From positions 1 through 6,825 of the forward strand of contig JAFLUO010000091.1 in the NCBI GenBank assembly GCA_022508705.1: 6,825 bases of DNA, in the 5' to 3' direction. The notes under the pieces were generated by a model, which was not told the origin of the DNA, made no database searches, and saw only the letters and a program-made list of their open reading frames with translations. The first letter of the stretch is position 1. Every line of letters starts with the position of its first letter. The stretch comes from Oscillospiraceae bacterium. Its GTDB lineage: Bacteria > Bacillota > Clostridia > Oscillospirales > Acutalibacteraceae. Of this stretch, positions 5,833-6,825 are shown one piece after another. A program made the translations under genes and the position numbers.

Positions 5833-6730
5833 TGATAACTCCCCCTTGCTCTTTGAGGTATTTGCCCATTGAAATAAGACTGCCGACTGAGCCTGTAAAA
5901 ATACCTATTACGGCAAATATTCCGAGAATATACCACGCATAGTCCCAGAAATCTACAAGCTTAAACTGGTCTATAAGTCCTGCGCAAATATACTGAATTC
6001 CAGAATAAAGCCCAATTAAAACCACAAACGAAACTAGGCAGGAAATAACGCCTAAATTTATTCCCTCAATCATAAACGGCCACCGAATGAACCAGTTAGT
6101 AGCACCGACCGCTTTCATAATGCTTATTTCAAGCTTTCTTGAGAACATTGTAATTCTTATTGTGTTGGAGATAATGAAAAGTGAAACTATAAACAGCAAA
6201 GCAACTATTCCAAAGCTGATTATTGTTACTGCCTTTCTGATATTTACAAGCTTACCGGCAATGTCGCTGTTTTCACGGACACGCTGAACGCCGTTAATTG
6301 ATTTAAGCTGTGACACGGTCACATCAAATTTAGATAAATCTTCAACTACAACCTTATATGCATCCGGAAGAGGATTATCCTCAAGCCCGTCAAGCAAAGC
6401 GGCATCTGCACCTAAGGTTTCACGCTGAGAAGCAAGTGCCTCTTCCTTTGAAACAAATATGCAGTCCTCAACATTATCAAGAGCCTTAATTTTATTGCCA
6501 ATAATACTTACCTCTTCATCTGTTGCATTATTTTCGGCAAATACCATAATAACATTTTGATTTTCGATATTGTCAAGCAAAGAGTTGATATTAAAGAATA
6601 TCATTGCGCCGAGACCGATAATAACAAGGCACGCCATCAGAACAGCTATTGACGCTAAAGACATCAGCTTATTTACCCAAACGCTTCTGAAGCCTTCTTT
6701 GGTAAGATATTTAAGACTTGCACCTTTCAT
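5819..6730 (-). CDS. ftsX: Cell-division ABC-transporter-like membrane protein FtsX
   Basis: A 303-residue protein of usual FtsX length with four membrane segments (about 23-47, 167-189, 221-245, 266-287) and a cytoplasmic N-terminus. The large outside loop (about 48-165) carries the conserved NPLPDAY (119-125), the region that contacts coiled-coil wall-hydrolase partners. The inside loop RKLEISIMKAVGATNWFIRW (198-217) is the FtsX signature, coupling the membrane part to the FtsE ATPase. FtsX does not transport a solute; it passes ATP-driven movement to its external partner, here very likely the M23 protein encoded next and overlapping by 14 nt. The start ATG overlaps the ftsE stop as ATGA, with GGGGGTGA upstream. 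Confidence 0.97.
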   Translation of the reverse strand: MKGASLKYLTKEGFRSVWVNKLMSLASIAVLMACLVIIGLGAMIFFNINSLLDNIENQNVIMVFAENNATDEEVSIIGNKIKALDNVEDCIFVSKEEALASQRETLGADAALLDGLEDNPLPDAYKVVVEDLSKFDVTVSQLKSINGVQRVRENSDIAGKLVNIRKAVTIISFGIVALLFIVSLFIISNTIRITMFSRKLEISIMKAVGATNWFIRWPFMIEGINLGVISCLVSFVVLIGLYSGIQYICAGLIDQFKLVDFWDYAWYILGIFAVIGIFTGSVGSLISMGKYLKEQGGVINEDQ

Positions 6731-6825
6731 TCTGCGTCACCCCCGTCTTTATCATCAGTCAGATATGCAGAATAATCCACATCGGAAACATCATCGGAAA
6801 TATCGCTTGAATCAATGCCGTAATT
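6727..6825 (-). CDS. ftsE: C-terminal end of cell-division ATPase FtsE (partial)
   Basis: The last 32 codons of an open frame that enters from the right edge end in TGA overlapping the ftsX start (ATGA). The visible tail, NYGIDSSDISDDVSD then VDYSAYLTDDKDGGDAE, is strongly acidic, with 11 Asp/Glu in 32 residues and no basic residue except one Lys. It shows none of the ATPase motifs, which would lie outside the window. The assignment to FtsE rests on position: FtsE is encoded directly before FtsX with translational overlap in almost all bacteria that have the pair. The acidic tail lies beyond where I expect the ATPase fold to end. Confidence 0.8.
   Translation of the reverse strand, partial: NYGIDSSDISDDVSDVDYSAYLTDDKDGGDAE

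Overview
The window looks like a chromosomal segment of a low-to-moderate-GC, Gram-positive anaerobe of the class Clostridia, most likely an Oscillospirales/Ruminococcaceae-type gut bacterium. This rests on the greA-lysS pair, the ftsE-ftsX-M23-S41 cluster, strong AGGAGG-type ribosome sites and GTG/TTG starts. The placement is inferred from gene content and style, not from a database match. All supported genes lie on the minus strand, so transcription runs from high to low coordinates.

Right part (about 6825 to 3261): a tightly packed cell-envelope operon. It has the C-terminal end of ftsE (cut by the window), ftsX (ATGA overlap with ftsE), a secreted coiled-coil M23/LytM protein (14-nt overlap with ftsX) and a membrane-anchored S41/Ctp-type protein (16-nt gap). 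FtsEX normally couples ATP hydrolysis in the cytoplasm to activation of a coiled-coil cell-wall hydrolase or hydrolase activator outside. Here both downstream 'enzymes' look degenerate. The S41 protein has Gly and Asn exactly where the Ser-Lys dyad should be, and the M23 domain has Asn in place of its first zinc-binding His. This is the most interesting observation in the window.

Middle (3253 to 2547): a hairpin between the S41 gene and an unrecognised 190-residue protein gene ties up that gene's ribosome site and is followed by a T-run, so expression of the small gene may be gated. A textbook sigma-A promoter (TTGACA, 17 bp, TATAAT), whose -35 box contains the stop codon of that gene, then starts the next unit.

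Gene-expression unit (2546 to 500): greA (transcript cleavage factor, GTG start) and lysS (class II lysyl-tRNA synthetase), separated by a small GC-rich hairpin.

Left end (499 to 1): a 200-bp gap with a strong minus-strand intrinsic terminator, an 18-bp perfect palindrome and an array of AAGTT/AACTT half-sites in a 10-bp register. It is followed by a Tn916-type excisionase gene (xis) and the first 29 codons of a Tn916-type tyrosine integrase (int). This marks one edge or remnant of an integrative mobile element lying immediately downstream of lysS.
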